Shown: in pieces, positions 1 to 7,799 of the stretch
Layout of the letters: each line of letters opens with the position of its first letter
How positions within the stretch are numbered: the stretch's first letter is position 1
Source of the DNA: Halorubrum sp. GN11_10-6_MGM
GTDB lineage: Archaea; Halobacteriota; Halobacteria; Halobacteriales; Haloferacaceae
Reading direction: 5' to 3'
DNA length: 64,000 nucleotides
Assembly: GCF_005435165.1 (NCBI RefSeq)
Contig: NZ_SGUC01000004.1
Location: 1 to 64,000, forward strand
Notes under the pieces: model-generated
What the model was told of the DNA's origin: nothing
What the model saw: only the letters and a program-made list of their open reading frames with translations
Database searches by the model: none
Position numbers and translations under genes: made by a program

Positions 1-230
1 GCACGGCACCGCACAGCGCCTCACACCTCCCCAGCCTCGTCGGTGGTCCTCCGCCTCACACCTCCCCAGCCTCGTCGGTGGTCCTCCGCCTCACACCTCC
101 CCAGCCTCGTCGGTGGTCCTCCGCCTCACACCTCCCCAGCCTCGTCGGTGGTCCTCCGCTTCGCTCCGGACCACCGACTCCCTCGCGCGTGCTGCTCGGC
201 CGCAAGGCGGCCTCGCAGGCGCGCGCCACC
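1..230 (-). ncRNA. Candidate structured RNA element, copy A (runs off left edge)
   Basis: Read leftward from a TATA box at 239-246, the element has conserved GGTGGCGCG at 230-222, a small hairpin (GGCCG/CGGCC), the linker CACGCGCGAGGGAGTC, then a perfect 11-bp hairpin (arms 168-178 and 144-154) with a GGAGCGAAGCG loop, and the tail GAGGCTGGGGAGGTGTGAGG. All blocks recur in the same order at 20544-20671, where both hairpins have different stem sequence but still pair. The predicted transcription start, about 26 bases from the TATA centre, falls near 217. No protein frame is conserved between copies. I do not recognise a named RNA family. A non-coding mobile repeat is the main alternative. Confidence 0.5.
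19..158. repeat. Four 35-bp tandem repeats
   Basis: Four identical units start at 19, 54, 89 and 124. On the minus strand each unit carries the 3' arm of the large hairpin (GGACCACCGAC) followed by the conserved tail of candidate RNA copy A. The duplication therefore multiplies the arm-plus-tail block and not the whole element. Copy B at 20.6 kb has a single arm and tail. The small open frames here are by-products of the repeat. Confidence 0.95.
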
Positions 231-238
231 GACAAGTC

Positions 239-246
239 ATTTATAA
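239..246 (-). promoter_or_regulatory. TATA box of candidate RNA copy A
   Basis: TTATAAAT on the minus strand lies exactly 8 bases before GGTGGCGCG. Copy B has the same octamer with the same 8-base spacing, although the spacer bases differ, which argues for a kept promoter. Confidence 0.55.
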
Positions 247-324
247 GCACCATCGGTGGTCTCGATTCTTATCGCTCGCGCGAACTGCCACCCTTTTAGT
301 CGCGCGCCGTCGGAGTGACGCGTA

Positions 325-2208
325 ATGAGTACGGACGCGACCCCCGAGTACGACTACGAGGAGCTGGGGCTCGTCGCCGGGCTGGAGATCCACCAGCAGC
401 TCGACACGGAGACGAAGCTGTTCTGCGACTCTCCGACCGTCGAGCGCGACCCCGAGGAGTCCGACCGGTCGATCACCCGGCGGCTCCACCCGACGAAGAG
501 CGAACTGGGCGAGCTCGACGACGCCGCGGTCGAGGAGAGCCGCGTCGACCGCGAGTTCACCTACCTCGCGTACGACACCACCTGCCTCGTCGAGGAGGAC
601 GACGAGCCGCCCCGCCGCGTCGACGACGAGGCGCTCTCCGTGGCGCTCCAGATCGCCGACCTGCTCGATCTCTCCGTCGTCGACCAGGCCCACGTCATGC
701 GGAAGCTCGTCATCGACGGCTCGAACACCTCCGGCTTCCAGCGCTCGATCCTGCTCGGACAGGACGGCGCGATCGAGACCGAGTCGGGGTCGGTGTCGGT
801 CGTCGACCTCATGCTCGAAGAGGAGTCGGCCAAGCGCGTCGAGGAGACCGACGACGGCGTCGTCTACTCGCTCGACCGCCTCGGCGTCCCGCTCGTCGAG
901 ATCGGCACGGGCCCCGACATCCGCAGTCCCGAGGGCGCGCGGCAGGCCGCCGAGCGCATCGGGATGCTGCTCCGCTCGACCGGCGCGGTCAAGCGCGGGC
1001 TCGGCACCATCCGGCAGGACGTGAACGTCTCGATCGCGGAGGGCGCCCGGGTCGAGGTGAAGGGCGTCCAGGACCTCCAAGGGATCGAGGACATCGTCCG
1101 CGGCGAGGTCGGGCGGCAGGCCGAACTACTGGAGATCCGCGACGAGCTCCGCGACCGCGACGCGAGCGTCGGCGACGTCTCGGACGTGACCGACGTCTTC
1201 GCCGACACGGAGTCGGGGGTCATCCGCGGCGCGCTCGACTCCGGCGGGAAGGTCACCGCGGTCCCGCTGTTCGGCTTCGACGGCCTCGTCGGCCGCGAAC
1301 TCCAGCCGGACCGCCGGCTCGGCACGGAGCTGTCGGACCACGCGAAGCGCCACGGCGCGGGCGGGATCTTCCACACCGACGAGCTGCCGGCATACGGGGT
1401 CACGGACGACGAGGTCGCCGCGCTCCGCGACGCGGTCGGCGCCGGCGACGAGGACGCGGTCGCCATCGTCGCCGCAGACCCGGAGACCGCCGACCTCGCG
1501 ATCGAGGCGGCCGCGGAGCGCGCCGAGACGGCGATCGAGGGCGTCCCGGAGGAGACCCGCGGCGCGAACGACGACGGCACCACGCGCTACCTCCGCCCGC
1601 TCCCGGGCGCGGCGCGGATGTACCCCGAGACGGACGTGCCGCCGGTGGAACCGGACCCCTCCGACGTCGAGACGCCGGAGCTGCTCGACGAGAAGGCGGA
1701 GCGGTACGCCGAGGCGTTCGGGCTCGACGCCGGGCTCGCCGAGCAGGTCGCGTTCGGGCAGCGGTTCCCGCTGTTCGAGACCGCCGTAGAGCGCGGCGTC
1801 GACCCCACCTTCGCCGCGTCGACGCTGGAGTCGACGACGACGGAGATCCGTCGGGAGGGGGCGCCCGTCGAGAACCTCACCGACGATCACTTCCTCGACC
1901 TGTTCGCCCTCGTCGAGGACGGCGACCTCGCGAAGGAGGGCGTCCCCGAGGTGTTGACGACGCTCGCGGAGGATCCCGACCTCTCGGCGAGCGAGGCGGT
2001 CGAGGAGGCGGGCCTCTCGGGCGTGAGCGAGGACGAGGTCCGCGAGGCGGTCGTCGAGGTCGTCGAGCGCAACGCGGACCAGATCGAGGCCGAGGGGATG
2101 GGCGCGTTCTCCGGGCTGATGGGCGAGGCGATGGGCGCGCTCCGCGGGAAGGCCGACGGCGAGGTCGTCTCTGACGTGTTGCGCGAGGAGATCGGCAAGC
2201 GCTCGTAG
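325..2208 (+). CDS. gatE: Glu-tRNA(Gln) amidotransferase subunit E
   Basis: This is the tRNA-binding and kinase subunit of the archaeal GatDE amidotransferase, which turns Glu-tRNA(Gln) into Gln-tRNA(Gln) in the cytoplasm. The 627-residue length and the N-terminal GLVAGLEIHQQLDT motif are typical of GatE. The middle part (about residues 270-420) is the AspRS-like insertion that separates GatE from GatB, and the C-terminal 120 residues are the helical tail ending near MGAFSGLMGEAMGALRGKAD. The ATG lies about 27-35 bases after a CCTTTTA box, which suggests a nearly leaderless mRNA. The partner gatD is not in the window. Confidence 0.96.
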   Translation: MSTDATPEYDYEELGLVAGLEIHQQLDTETKLFCDSPTVERDPEESDRSITRRLHPTKSELGELDDAAVEESRVDREFTYLAYDTTCLVEEDDEPPRRVDDEALSVALQIADLLDLSVVDQAHVMRKLVIDGSNTSGFQRSILLGQDGAIETESGSVSVVDLMLEEESAKRVEETDDGVVYSLDRLGVPLVEIGTGPDIRSPEGARQAAERIGMLLRSTGAVKRGLGTIRQDVNVSIAEGARVEVKGVQDLQGIEDIVRGEVGRQAELLEIRDELRDRDASVGDVSDVTDVFADTESGVIRGALDSGGKVTAVPLFGFDGLVGRELQPDRRLGTELSDHAKRHGAGGIFHTDELPAYGVTDDEVAALRDAVGAGDEDAVAIVAADPETADLAIEAAAERAETAIEGVPEETRGANDDGTTRYLRPLPGAARMYPETDVPPVEPDPSDVETPELLDEKAERYAEAFGLDAGLAEQVAFGQRFPLFETAVERGVDPTFAASTLESTTTEIRREGAPVENLTDDHFLDLFALVEDGDLAKEGVPEVLTTLAEDPDLSASEAVEEAGLSGVSEDEVREAVVEVVERNADQIEAEGMGAFSGLMGEAMGALRGKADGEVVSDVLREEIGKRS

Positions 2209-2276
2209 CGTGCTCTCAGTCCGTTAGGCCCGTTCTTTACGTGGCGAGAGTTCGTGGCTCGACCCGAGACACACAG

Positions 2277-2804
2277 ATGGCAGACTCGTCTGCGACGGAT
2301 TCGCCGGACGGGCCATCCGCCTCGGATACACCCGACCCGGCGACCGCCCGAACGCGCGGCGACCGCGTCTCCGACGCGACGAACCGGTTCATCCACGGCG
2401 TCGAACTGGCCGCGGCGGCGCTTTTCGCGCTCCTCTTCGGCATCGGCGTCGTCGACCTCGCGATCCAGATCGCCGAGTCCGTCCCGACCGGCGCGATCAC
2501 CGACCCGAACACGGTCATCGGCTTCATCGAGACAGGACTGCTCCTCCTGATCATCGTCGAGGTGTACGAGACCGTCGTCGCCTACATCGAACAGAGCGAC
2601 ACCCGTCGGATCGTCAGGCTGGTGATCTACACCGGTGTGATCGCGATGGTCCGGAAGGTGATCATCTTCCGCACGACGGAGTACGCCACGACGCAGGACG
2701 CACTGTTCGCCGCGGTGTCGTACACGATCATCATCCTCGGTCTGGTGGCGCTGCTGTTCGTCGAGCGCTCGGTCGGCTCCTCCCTGCTACCGGAGACGGA
2801 GTAA
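2277..2804 (+). CDS. PsiE-like integral membrane protein
   Basis: A 175-residue protein with a polar, proline-rich N-terminus (about 45 residues) followed by four hydrophobic segments near residues 45-65, 85-105, 120-140 and 145-165. The charged IEQSDTRRIVRL loop between segments two and three and the overall layout fit the phosphate-starvation-inducible PsiE family, whose biochemical role is unknown. I chose the ATG at 2277 over an upstream GTG because it follows the gatE-distal promoter region directly. It is convergent with the Lrp gene, leaving 7 bases between stop codons. The family call rests on pattern, not alignment. Confidence 0.65.
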   Translation: MADSSATDSPDGPSASDTPDPATARTRGDRVSDATNRFIHGVELAAAALFALLFGIGVVDLAIQIAESVPTGAITDPNTVIGFIETGLLLLIIVEVYETVVAYIEQSDTRRIVRLVIYTGVIAMVRKVIIFRTTEYATTQDALFAAVSYTIIILGLVALLFVERSVGSSLLPETE

Positions 2805-2811
2805 GCCGCGC

Positions 2812-3294
2812 TCAGTCCGTCAGCTCCTCGATCAGCGTGTCGAGGTCGTACGTCGCCGGCGCGCGCGGCTCGTCGCGCAGCGTCGCGATGGTGAACGTCG
2901 AGTTCGTGCGCTCGACCTCCGGGATCGCCTCGAAGTCACTTATCAGGCGCTCGACGGTGTCGGACGAGGAGAGCCGCGCGAGGACGACGAAGTCCGTCTC
3001 GCCCATCGTGAAGAACGCCTCCGTGACGCCCTCGACCGCCAACAGCTCCTCGGCGAACTCGTCGTATGGCCCCTCGTAGCTCGCGAGCACCTCCACGATG
3101 ACGGTGACGCCGAGGCCGAGCGCCTCGTGGTCGAGGTCGTACAGGTCGTTCTCGATGATCCCCTCCTCCCGGAGACCGTTCAGCCGGTAATGGATCGTCG
3201 ATACCGGAATCCCCGTCTCCTCGTGGAGCCGCTCCGGGCTTCCGGTGCCGAGATCGGAGATGGCCTTTAACAGCCGCACGTCGCGCTCGTCCAT
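2812..3294 (-). CDS. Lrp/AsnC family transcriptional regulator
   Basis: A 160-residue one-domain regulator. Residues 1-55 (MDERDVRLLKAISDLGTGSP... STIHYRLNGLREEGII) form the winged helix-turn-helix, and the remainder is the RAM/AsnC ligand-binding domain with a TMGETDFVVLARL core. Such proteins form octamers that bind promoter DNA and sense amino acids. The frame stays open upstream to 3429, but ATG at 3294 matches the family start and has a CATATACA box 28-38 bases upstream. It is divergent from the EamA exporter gene, so the natural inference is that it controls that exporter and itself. The effector is unknown. Confidence 0.88.
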   Translation of the reverse strand: MDERDVRLLKAISDLGTGSPERLHEETGIPVSTIHYRLNGLREEGIIENDLYDLDHEALGLGVTVIVEVLASYEGPYDEFAEELLAVEGVTEAFFTMGETDFVVLARLSSSDTVERLISDFEAIPEVERTNSTFTIATLRDEPRAPATYDLDTLIEELTD

Positions 3295-3477
3295 GTGCCC
3301 CGATCGCCCCCCGATCGGTTGTATATGTCGCCAGACAGTCTTGGAGTCTGCTCTAAGATCCGGGTCGCGTTCGAGCGTCGAATCGGACCTGATTCGTATG
3401 TCTGATTTTTCATCCCGAATATCGGGCACACCGAGAGTGTAGTTTAACTATCTCTGCGTATTTCGAACTGATAGCAA
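3295..3477. promoter_or_regulatory. Divergent promoter region, Lrp and EamA genes
   Basis: A shared 183-base control region. A CATATACA-type box serves the leftward Lrp gene (about 3322-3332) and a GTTTAACTA box at about 3441-3449 serves the rightward exporter. The inverted repeat CCCGAATATCGGG at 3414-3426 lies just upstream of the exporter box and is a plausible Lrp operator. The boxes are seen directly; the operator role is inference. Confidence 0.45.
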
Positions 3478-4413
3478 GTGAATCTCAGAAACCTCCTCTC
3501 TACTCCAGAAGCGATCGTCGCCGCGTTCCTGCTGCTCGCGACGCTGTGGGGAACCTCCTTCGTCGCCATCGAGGCCGGCCTTCACTACTTCCCGCCGCTT
3601 TTGTTCGCCGGCGTCAGGTACGTCGTCGCGGGCGCGGTCGTGCTGGGCTACGCCGCGGTCGCCGCGGACCGGTGGCTCCCGCGCGGTCGCGACGAGTGGC
3701 TCGGCGTCGCCGTCGCGGGGACGTTCGTGATCGCGGCCTACCACGGCTTCCTCTACCTCGGCGAGATGCGGGTCTCGGGAGCGGTCGCCGCGGTCGTCGT
3801 GAGCCTCTCGCCGGTGTTGACTGCCGTTTTCGCGGCCGCGCTCCTCCCGAACGAACGAGTCGGTCCCGTCGAGATCGGCGGGTTCGCGCTCGGCGTCCTC
3901 GGCGTGGTCGTGGTCGCCGACCCGGCCGCAGCCGGGCTCGGCAGCGCGGCGGTCGTCGGCGTCGCGCTCGCGCTCGCGGGGGCGGCGGCCTTCTCGCTCG
4001 GCGCCGTCCTGCTGCGCCCGCTCCGCACCGACCTCCCGATCGCCGCGCTTCAGGGCTGGGCGATGGTCATCGGGGCCGGGCAGCTGCTCGTCGCCGCCGT
4101 CGCGATCGGCGAGTCGCCCGCCGCGATCGTCTGGAATCAGACCTCGGTCGCGTCGCTCGCGTACCTGACGCTGCTCTCCGGCGTCGTCGCGTTCCTCCTC
4201 TACTTCGCGCTGCTCGACGCGGTCGGCCCGTCGCAGCTCCACCTCGTCGGCTACGCGGAGCCCGTCGTCGCGGCGGTCGGCAGCTGGGCCCTGCTCGGCC
4301 ATCTGATCGACGCCGAGGCCCTGATCGGATTCGTCGCGATCCTCGCCGGCTTCCTCGTCTTGGAGCGCCGGGAGATCGCCGACTACGTCGGGATCGACCG
4401 GCTGGTCGGGTAG
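3478..4413 (+). CDS. EamA/DMT family transporter
   Basis: A 311-residue protein of ten hydrophobic segments in two five-helix halves, the usual plan and length of the drug/metabolite transporter superfamily. The first helix carries TLWGTSFVAIEAG and the second half begins near VGVALALAGAAAFSLGAVLL. Members export amino acids, metabolites or drugs across the cytoplasmic membrane, and the substrate cannot be read here. The start is GTG at 3478 (NLRNLLSTPEAIVAAF). The divergent Lrp-family neighbour suggests export of an amino acid or related compound under feedback control, which is inference from context only. Confidence 0.88.
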   Translation: MNLRNLLSTPEAIVAAFLLLATLWGTSFVAIEAGLHYFPPLLFAGVRYVVAGAVVLGYAAVAADRWLPRGRDEWLGVAVAGTFVIAAYHGFLYLGEMRVSGAVAAVVVSLSPVLTAVFAAALLPNERVGPVEIGGFALGVLGVVVVADPAAAGLGSAAVVGVALALAGAAAFSLGAVLLRPLRTDLPIAALQGWAMVIGAGQLLVAAVAIGESPAAIVWNQTSVASLAYLTLLSGVVAFLLYFALLDAVGPSQLHLVGYAEPVVAAVGSWALLGHLIDAEALIGFVAILAGFLVLERREIADYVGIDRLVG

Positions 4414-4452
4414 CGACTGCCGGCGGAACGCACTTCCTGCCCGCGAGAGCGG

Positions 4453-5016
4453 TTACTCGACGTCTCGGCTCAGCCCCGCGCGCAGGTCCCGGCCGAAGTA
4501 GTGGCCGAGCAGCGCGAGCACCAGCCCGACGCCCCCGCCGACCGCGACGAGCGGGAGCCCCCACTGCGAGAGGTAGTCGATCCCGATCGGGAGGAAGCCG
4601 ACGCCGAGGACGCTCGTCACCGCGCTGGCCGCGCCCGCCGCGCCCCCGGCGATCCCCGTCTCGACGTACCGGCGGGTCGAGAGGACGAGCCCGAGCAGGA
4701 ACGCGGCGAGGAACACGCCGCCCGCGGTCCCGATCGTCCCGCCGATCAGCGGGATCAGCCCGCCAACGAACACCCCGACCGCGACGGTGACGAGCGCGAG
4801 CGCGAACGCCTTCCCCGAGAACCACCGGCCGGAGACGCCGACCCTGCCGGAGCCCTCGGCGGTTCCGGCGCTCCCGGCGCTCGGTTCGGCGGTCGCGGCG
4901 CCGTCGGACCCGGCGTCGGACTCCCGGTCGCCGCCGGCGAGGTCGTCGTCGAGGAGGTCGTCGAGGTCGTCCATCGGATCCCCGTCGGACGACTCGCGCT
5001 CCTTGGAGGGTTGCAT
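4453..5016 (-). CDS. Hypothetical membrane protein with acidic N-terminus
   Basis: A 187-residue protein with a low-complexity acidic N-terminal part of about 75 residues (MDDLDDLLDDDLAGG, then Ala/Ser/Gly-rich) and four hydrophobic segments in the remainder, ending LGHYFGRDLRAGLSRDVE. I do not recognise the family. The layout, a disordered cytoplasmic acidic tail followed by small glycine-rich helices, recurs among uncharacterised haloarchaeal membrane proteins. The ATG at 5016 (MQPSKERES) was preferred because the upstream in-frame part is arginine-rich and unlike the protein. It is convergent with the EamA gene. Confidence 0.7.
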   Translation of the reverse strand: MQPSKERESSDGDPMDDLDDLLDDDLAGGDRESDAGSDGAATAEPSAGSAGTAEGSGRVGVSGRWFSGKAFALALVTVAVGVFVGGLIPLIGGTIGTAGGVFLAAFLLGLVLSTRRYVETGIAGGAAGAASAVTSVLGVGFLPIGIDYLSQWGLPLVAVGGGVGLVLALLGHYFGRDLRAGLSRDVE

Positions 5017-5157
5017 ACCCGACCGTTCGGGCCCGCGGACTTGGCTTTTGTGCCGCGCCCGGCCTCGAACCGCCGTCTCGCCGCGCGGTCGCGTGCGACG
5101 CGGTACCGTTCGCCGTTTCACCGGAAACGTGGTGTGGGGCGCGTCGGTTCGCGGCGC

Positions 5158-5559
5158 TTACCGACTCCCGGTCGGCTCCTCGTCTCCGTCGTTCGCGTCG
5201 GCCCGCCGCCCGCCCCACACGCGCTTGTCGACGAGCGCGACCGTCATCGGGCGGTCGACCGCGATCTGACAGGAGAGCCGAGGGTAGCCGAACCGGTCGG
5301 CGAGGCGGTCGTGCCAGTGGTCGGCCGGCGGTCCCTCCCTGACGCGGACGCCGCAGGTGGCGCAGAGCCCCCGCCCGCCGCAGTTGAGTCGCCGCGTCGC
5401 GGGCGCGTACGGCGACAGTCCGGCGTCGAGGAGGACTCGACGGAGGTTCCGACCGCGCTCGACGTCGAGCTCGACCCGCTCGTCGCCGTCGACGACGGCG
5501 AGCGGGACCGTCTCGCCGACCTCGGGTCCGGCGCCCGCTCTCCCGTCGCCGTCGGTCAT
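5158..5559 (-). CDS. 2Fe-2S ferredoxin-type protein
   Basis: A 133-residue electron-transfer protein with the beta-grasp ferredoxin fold. The cluster ligands are visible as CGGRGLCATC near residues 60-69 (C-x5-C-x2-C, adrenodoxin-like spacing) and the fourth Cys in RLSCQ about 29 residues later. N- and C-terminal extensions of about 20 residues are acidic and probably disordered. It differs from the main halophilic plant-type ferredoxin, which carries a large acidic insertion. It is transcribed away from birA with a 159-base divergent gap. Its redox partner cannot be named from context. Confidence 0.88.
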   Translation of the reverse strand: MTDGDGRAGAGPEVGETVPLAVVDGDERVELDVERGRNLRRVLLDAGLSPYAPATRRLNCGGRGLCATCGVRVREGPPADHWHDRLADRFGYPRLSCQIAVDRPMTVALVDKRVWGGRRADANDGDEEPTGSR

Positions 5560-5718
5560 GACCGGTCCTTCGCGCGCCGGACACAAAGCGTCCGGGGCGG
5601 GCGACCGGGGTCCAGCCTCCGGGCTCCGGCGGCCGAAGTCCAATCTCCGCGGCCTACCTCCGGAACCCGGCGCTCGGGACCCGGAACGGCTTTCGGCGCG
5701 GGCGCCGGAACGGGCGGT

Positions 5719-6708
5719 ATGGACACGCGGCGCGCGCTGCTGGATGCCCTCGCGGCCGACGACGGTCCCGTCTCCGGTCCCGCACTCGCCGAGTCGCTCG
5801 GCGTCTCGCGGGCGGCCGTCTGGAAGGCCGTCGAGGCGCTTCGCGAGGAGGGGTTCGCGGTCGAGTCGACGCCCGACGGGTACGTCGCTCCCGAGGACCC
5901 GGGCTACTCCGGCCCGGGAATCGCGTTCGGACTCGACGCTCCGTACTCGGTGGCGTACCGCGACCGGATCGGATCGACGAACGAGCGCGCCCGCGAACTC
6001 GCGGGCGAGGGCGCCGCCGACGTCGCCGTGGTCGCCGATGAGCAGACCGGAAGCCGGGGGCGCCTCGACCGCGAGTGGGTGGCGCCGAGCGGCGGCGTCT
6101 GGCTGTCGATCCTGACGCGTCCCGACGTGCCGACCGCGCGGGCGCCGCTGTTCACGCTCGCGGCCGCGGTGGCGACGACCGACGCCGCCCGCGAGGCCGG
6201 GGTCGACGCGCACATCAAGTGGCCGAACGACGTGCTCGTCGGCGGTGACGGAAGCGGCTCCGTCGACGCCGACCCGGAGGCGAGCGGCCGCGGCGGCCGG
6301 AAGCTGGCGGGGATCCTCACGGAGATGGAGGGCGAGGCCGACCGCGTCGGCTGGCTCGTCGTCGGCGTCGGCGTCAACGCCAACGTCGACCCCGAGACGC
6401 TCCCCGCGGGCGCGACCTCGCTGTCGGCGGAACGGGGCGGCCCGGTCGACCGCCGCCGGTTCGCCGCGACGCTGCTCGAACGGTACGCGGAGCTGACGGC
6501 GTCGCCAGCGGCGCTCGACCGAATCCTTCCGGCGTGGCGCGAGCGGGCGAGCACGCTCGGACGACGCGTTCGCGTCGAGGCCGCCGACGGCGTCGTGGAG
6601 GGCACCGCGGTCGACGTGGCGGAGCCGGGCGCGCTCGTGGTCGACACCGACGAGGGACGGCGGCGGGTCCACGCGGGCGACTGCGAACACCTCCGCGACG
6701 CGGAGTGA
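5719..6708 (+). CDS. birA: Biotin-[acetyl-CoA-carboxylase] ligase / biotin repressor type
   Basis: A 329-residue bifunctional-type BirA. An N-terminal winged helix (residues 1-60, SGPALAESLGVSRAAVWKAV) is followed by the catalytic domain with GSTNERARELA, the biotinyl-AMP loop EQTGSRGRLDREW (family GRGRxGRxW), HIKWPNDVLV and KLAGILTEM, and a C-terminal SH3-like domain. It attaches biotin to carboxylase carrier proteins, and the DNA-binding domain suggests it also represses biotin genes. An insertion of about 15 Gly/Asp/Ser residues after PNDVLVGG is typical halophilic padding. ATG at 5719 gives the usual family N-terminus. Confidence 0.95.
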   Translation: MDTRRALLDALAADDGPVSGPALAESLGVSRAAVWKAVEALREEGFAVESTPDGYVAPEDPGYSGPGIAFGLDAPYSVAYRDRIGSTNERARELAGEGAADVAVVADEQTGSRGRLDREWVAPSGGVWLSILTRPDVPTARAPLFTLAAAVATTDAAREAGVDAHIKWPNDVLVGGDGSGSVDADPEASGRGGRKLAGILTEMEGEADRVGWLVVGVGVNANVDPETLPAGATSLSAERGGPVDRRRFAATLLERYAELTASPAALDRILPAWRERASTLGRRVRVEAADGVVEGTAVDVAEPGALVVDTDEGRRRVHAGDCEHLRDAE

Positions 6709-6744
6709 GTCGCGTCGGTGACGCAGCGGGTCGCGGCGTTTCGT

Positions 6745-7320
6745 TCATCCCGTCTCCGTCGCGTCGGAGACCGACCCGTCCGCCTCGGCCCGGGTCGCGC
6801 CCGTTTCGTCGGCGGCCGCGGACTCCCCGGCTTCGGCCGCGCCGCTCGCGGTCGCCGACTCTGCGACGTCCGCGGCCTCCTCGTCGCCGATCCGGACCGT
6901 CAACACGGGCACGGACGAGCCGCGCACGACCTTCTCGGCGACGCTGCCGAGGAGCAGTCGGTCGATCCCGCCGCGCCCGTGAGTGCCCATCACGACGAGA
7001 TCGCAGCCCGCCTCCTCGGCGTGGGTAATGATCTCGCGGCTCGGGGATCCCTCGACGGCGGCGGTCTCGACGTCGACGTCGCGGTCCGCGGCCAGCGCCT
7101 CCACGGTTTCGAGCGCCGACTCCGCGTCGTCGTACAGCAGGTCGCCGACTCCCTCCCACGTCGTCTCCATGGGCATCCCGGCGTACCGCGCGGTGTCGAC
7201 CACGTAGATCGCGCGGACCGACGCCCCGTGGACCGCGGCGAGGTCGAGCGCGTGGCACACCGCCAGCTCGCCCTCGGAGGAGCCGTCGGTCGGAACCAGT
7301 ATCCGGTCGTATAGGGGCAT
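6745..7320 (-). CDS. Universal stress protein (UspA family) with acidic tail
   Basis: A 191-residue protein. Residues 1-145 are a standard Usp domain beginning MPLYDRILVPTDGSSEGE, with the nucleotide-binding loop GTHGRGGIDRLLLGS (G-2x-G-9x-G(S/T) pattern) followed by VPVLTVR. The last 45 residues are an Ala/Glu/Asp-rich, probably disordered tail not found in short Usp proteins. ATP-binding Usp proteins act as stress-linked signalling or chaperone-like factors in the cytoplasm. An in-frame alternative start 15 bases upstream exists, but the chosen Met gives the family N-terminus. It is convergent with birA. Confidence 0.92.
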   Translation of the reverse strand: MPLYDRILVPTDGSSEGELAVCHALDLAAVHGASVRAIYVVDTARYAGMPMETTWEGVGDLLYDDAESALETVEALAADRDVDVETAAVEGSPSREIITHAEEAGCDLVVMGTHGRGGIDRLLLGSVAEKVVRGSSVPVLTVRIGDEEAADVAESATASGAAEAGESAAADETGATRAEADGSVSDATETG

Positions 7321-7419
7321 GTTCACGTGTACCATGACACCGACGAGGGATAACCCTTTGCGGTTCTTGCCGGTTTCGCGCGGAGTCGCGTTTATTACCT
7401 CCGCGGCCGATACGAGGGT

Positions 7420-7677
7420 ATGGACGCCTCTATCCACCTCTCCCGGCTCGAAGCCGCGCTCGACGAACACGACTACCCGGCCCCGCGCGAGGAGTTCGCC
7501 GACTCGTTCGCGGGGACGACGGTGCTGTTCGCCGACGGCGAGGCCGACCTCGGCGACCTGATCGCCGAGACCGACCAACCGCGGTTCGCGGACCCCGAGG
7601 AGGCGTTCGTGGCGATACAGAACGTGCTCCCGATAGAGGCGGTCGGCGAACCCGGGCAGTCGGACGGCGACGCCTGA
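7420..7677 (+). CDS. Small conserved haloarchaeal protein (DUF5789 type)
   Basis: An 85-residue acidic protein, MDASIHLSRLEAALDEHDYP with the core TVLFADGEADLGDLI and the C-terminal NVLPIEAVGEPGQSDGD. This pattern matches the small haloarchaeal DUF5789 family, often encoded near nucleic-acid or post-transcriptional genes, with no proven function. No membrane segment or metal-binding motif is visible. The ATG is preceded at about 30 bases by a TTTATTACC box, consistent with a leaderless transcript. It stands alone between the divergent usp gene and the ychF promoter duplication. Confidence 0.78.
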   Translation: MDASIHLSRLEAALDEHDYPAPREEFADSFAGTTVLFADGEADLGDLIAETDQPRFADPEEAFVAIQNVLPIEAVGEPGQSDGDA

Positions 7678-7724
7678 GTCACCGCCTCGCGCGTCGGGGC
7701 GTTCGCCAGCGCTTCCCACGCCAC

Positions 7725-7782
7725 GCCGCGTCTCGCATCGCTTTTTACGCCGCGCCGCGTCTCGCATCGCTTTTTACGCCGC
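7725..7782. repeat. 29-bp direct duplication containing a core promoter
   Basis: Two perfect 29-bp copies (7725-7753 and 7754-7782), each containing TCGCATCGCTTTTTACGCC. The CTTTTTACG block has the look and position of a haloarchaeal TATA element: the second copy lies about 30 bases before the ychF start codon at 7800, the first about 59. The downstream gene may therefore have two tandem core promoters. Confidence 0.85.
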
Positions 7783-7799
7783 GCCGCCCACCGGTGGTA

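Noticed and set aside
43-325. Several overlapping open frames on both strands with repeated peptide
   Set aside because: They are translations of the 35-bp tandem repeats and of the RNA-like element; no start, family or codon support.
3414-3426. Shared CCCGAATAT word with 63036-63044 as a common regulator site
   Set aside because: A 9-base word is expected to recur by chance in 64 kb on two strands; no other support for a common regulator.
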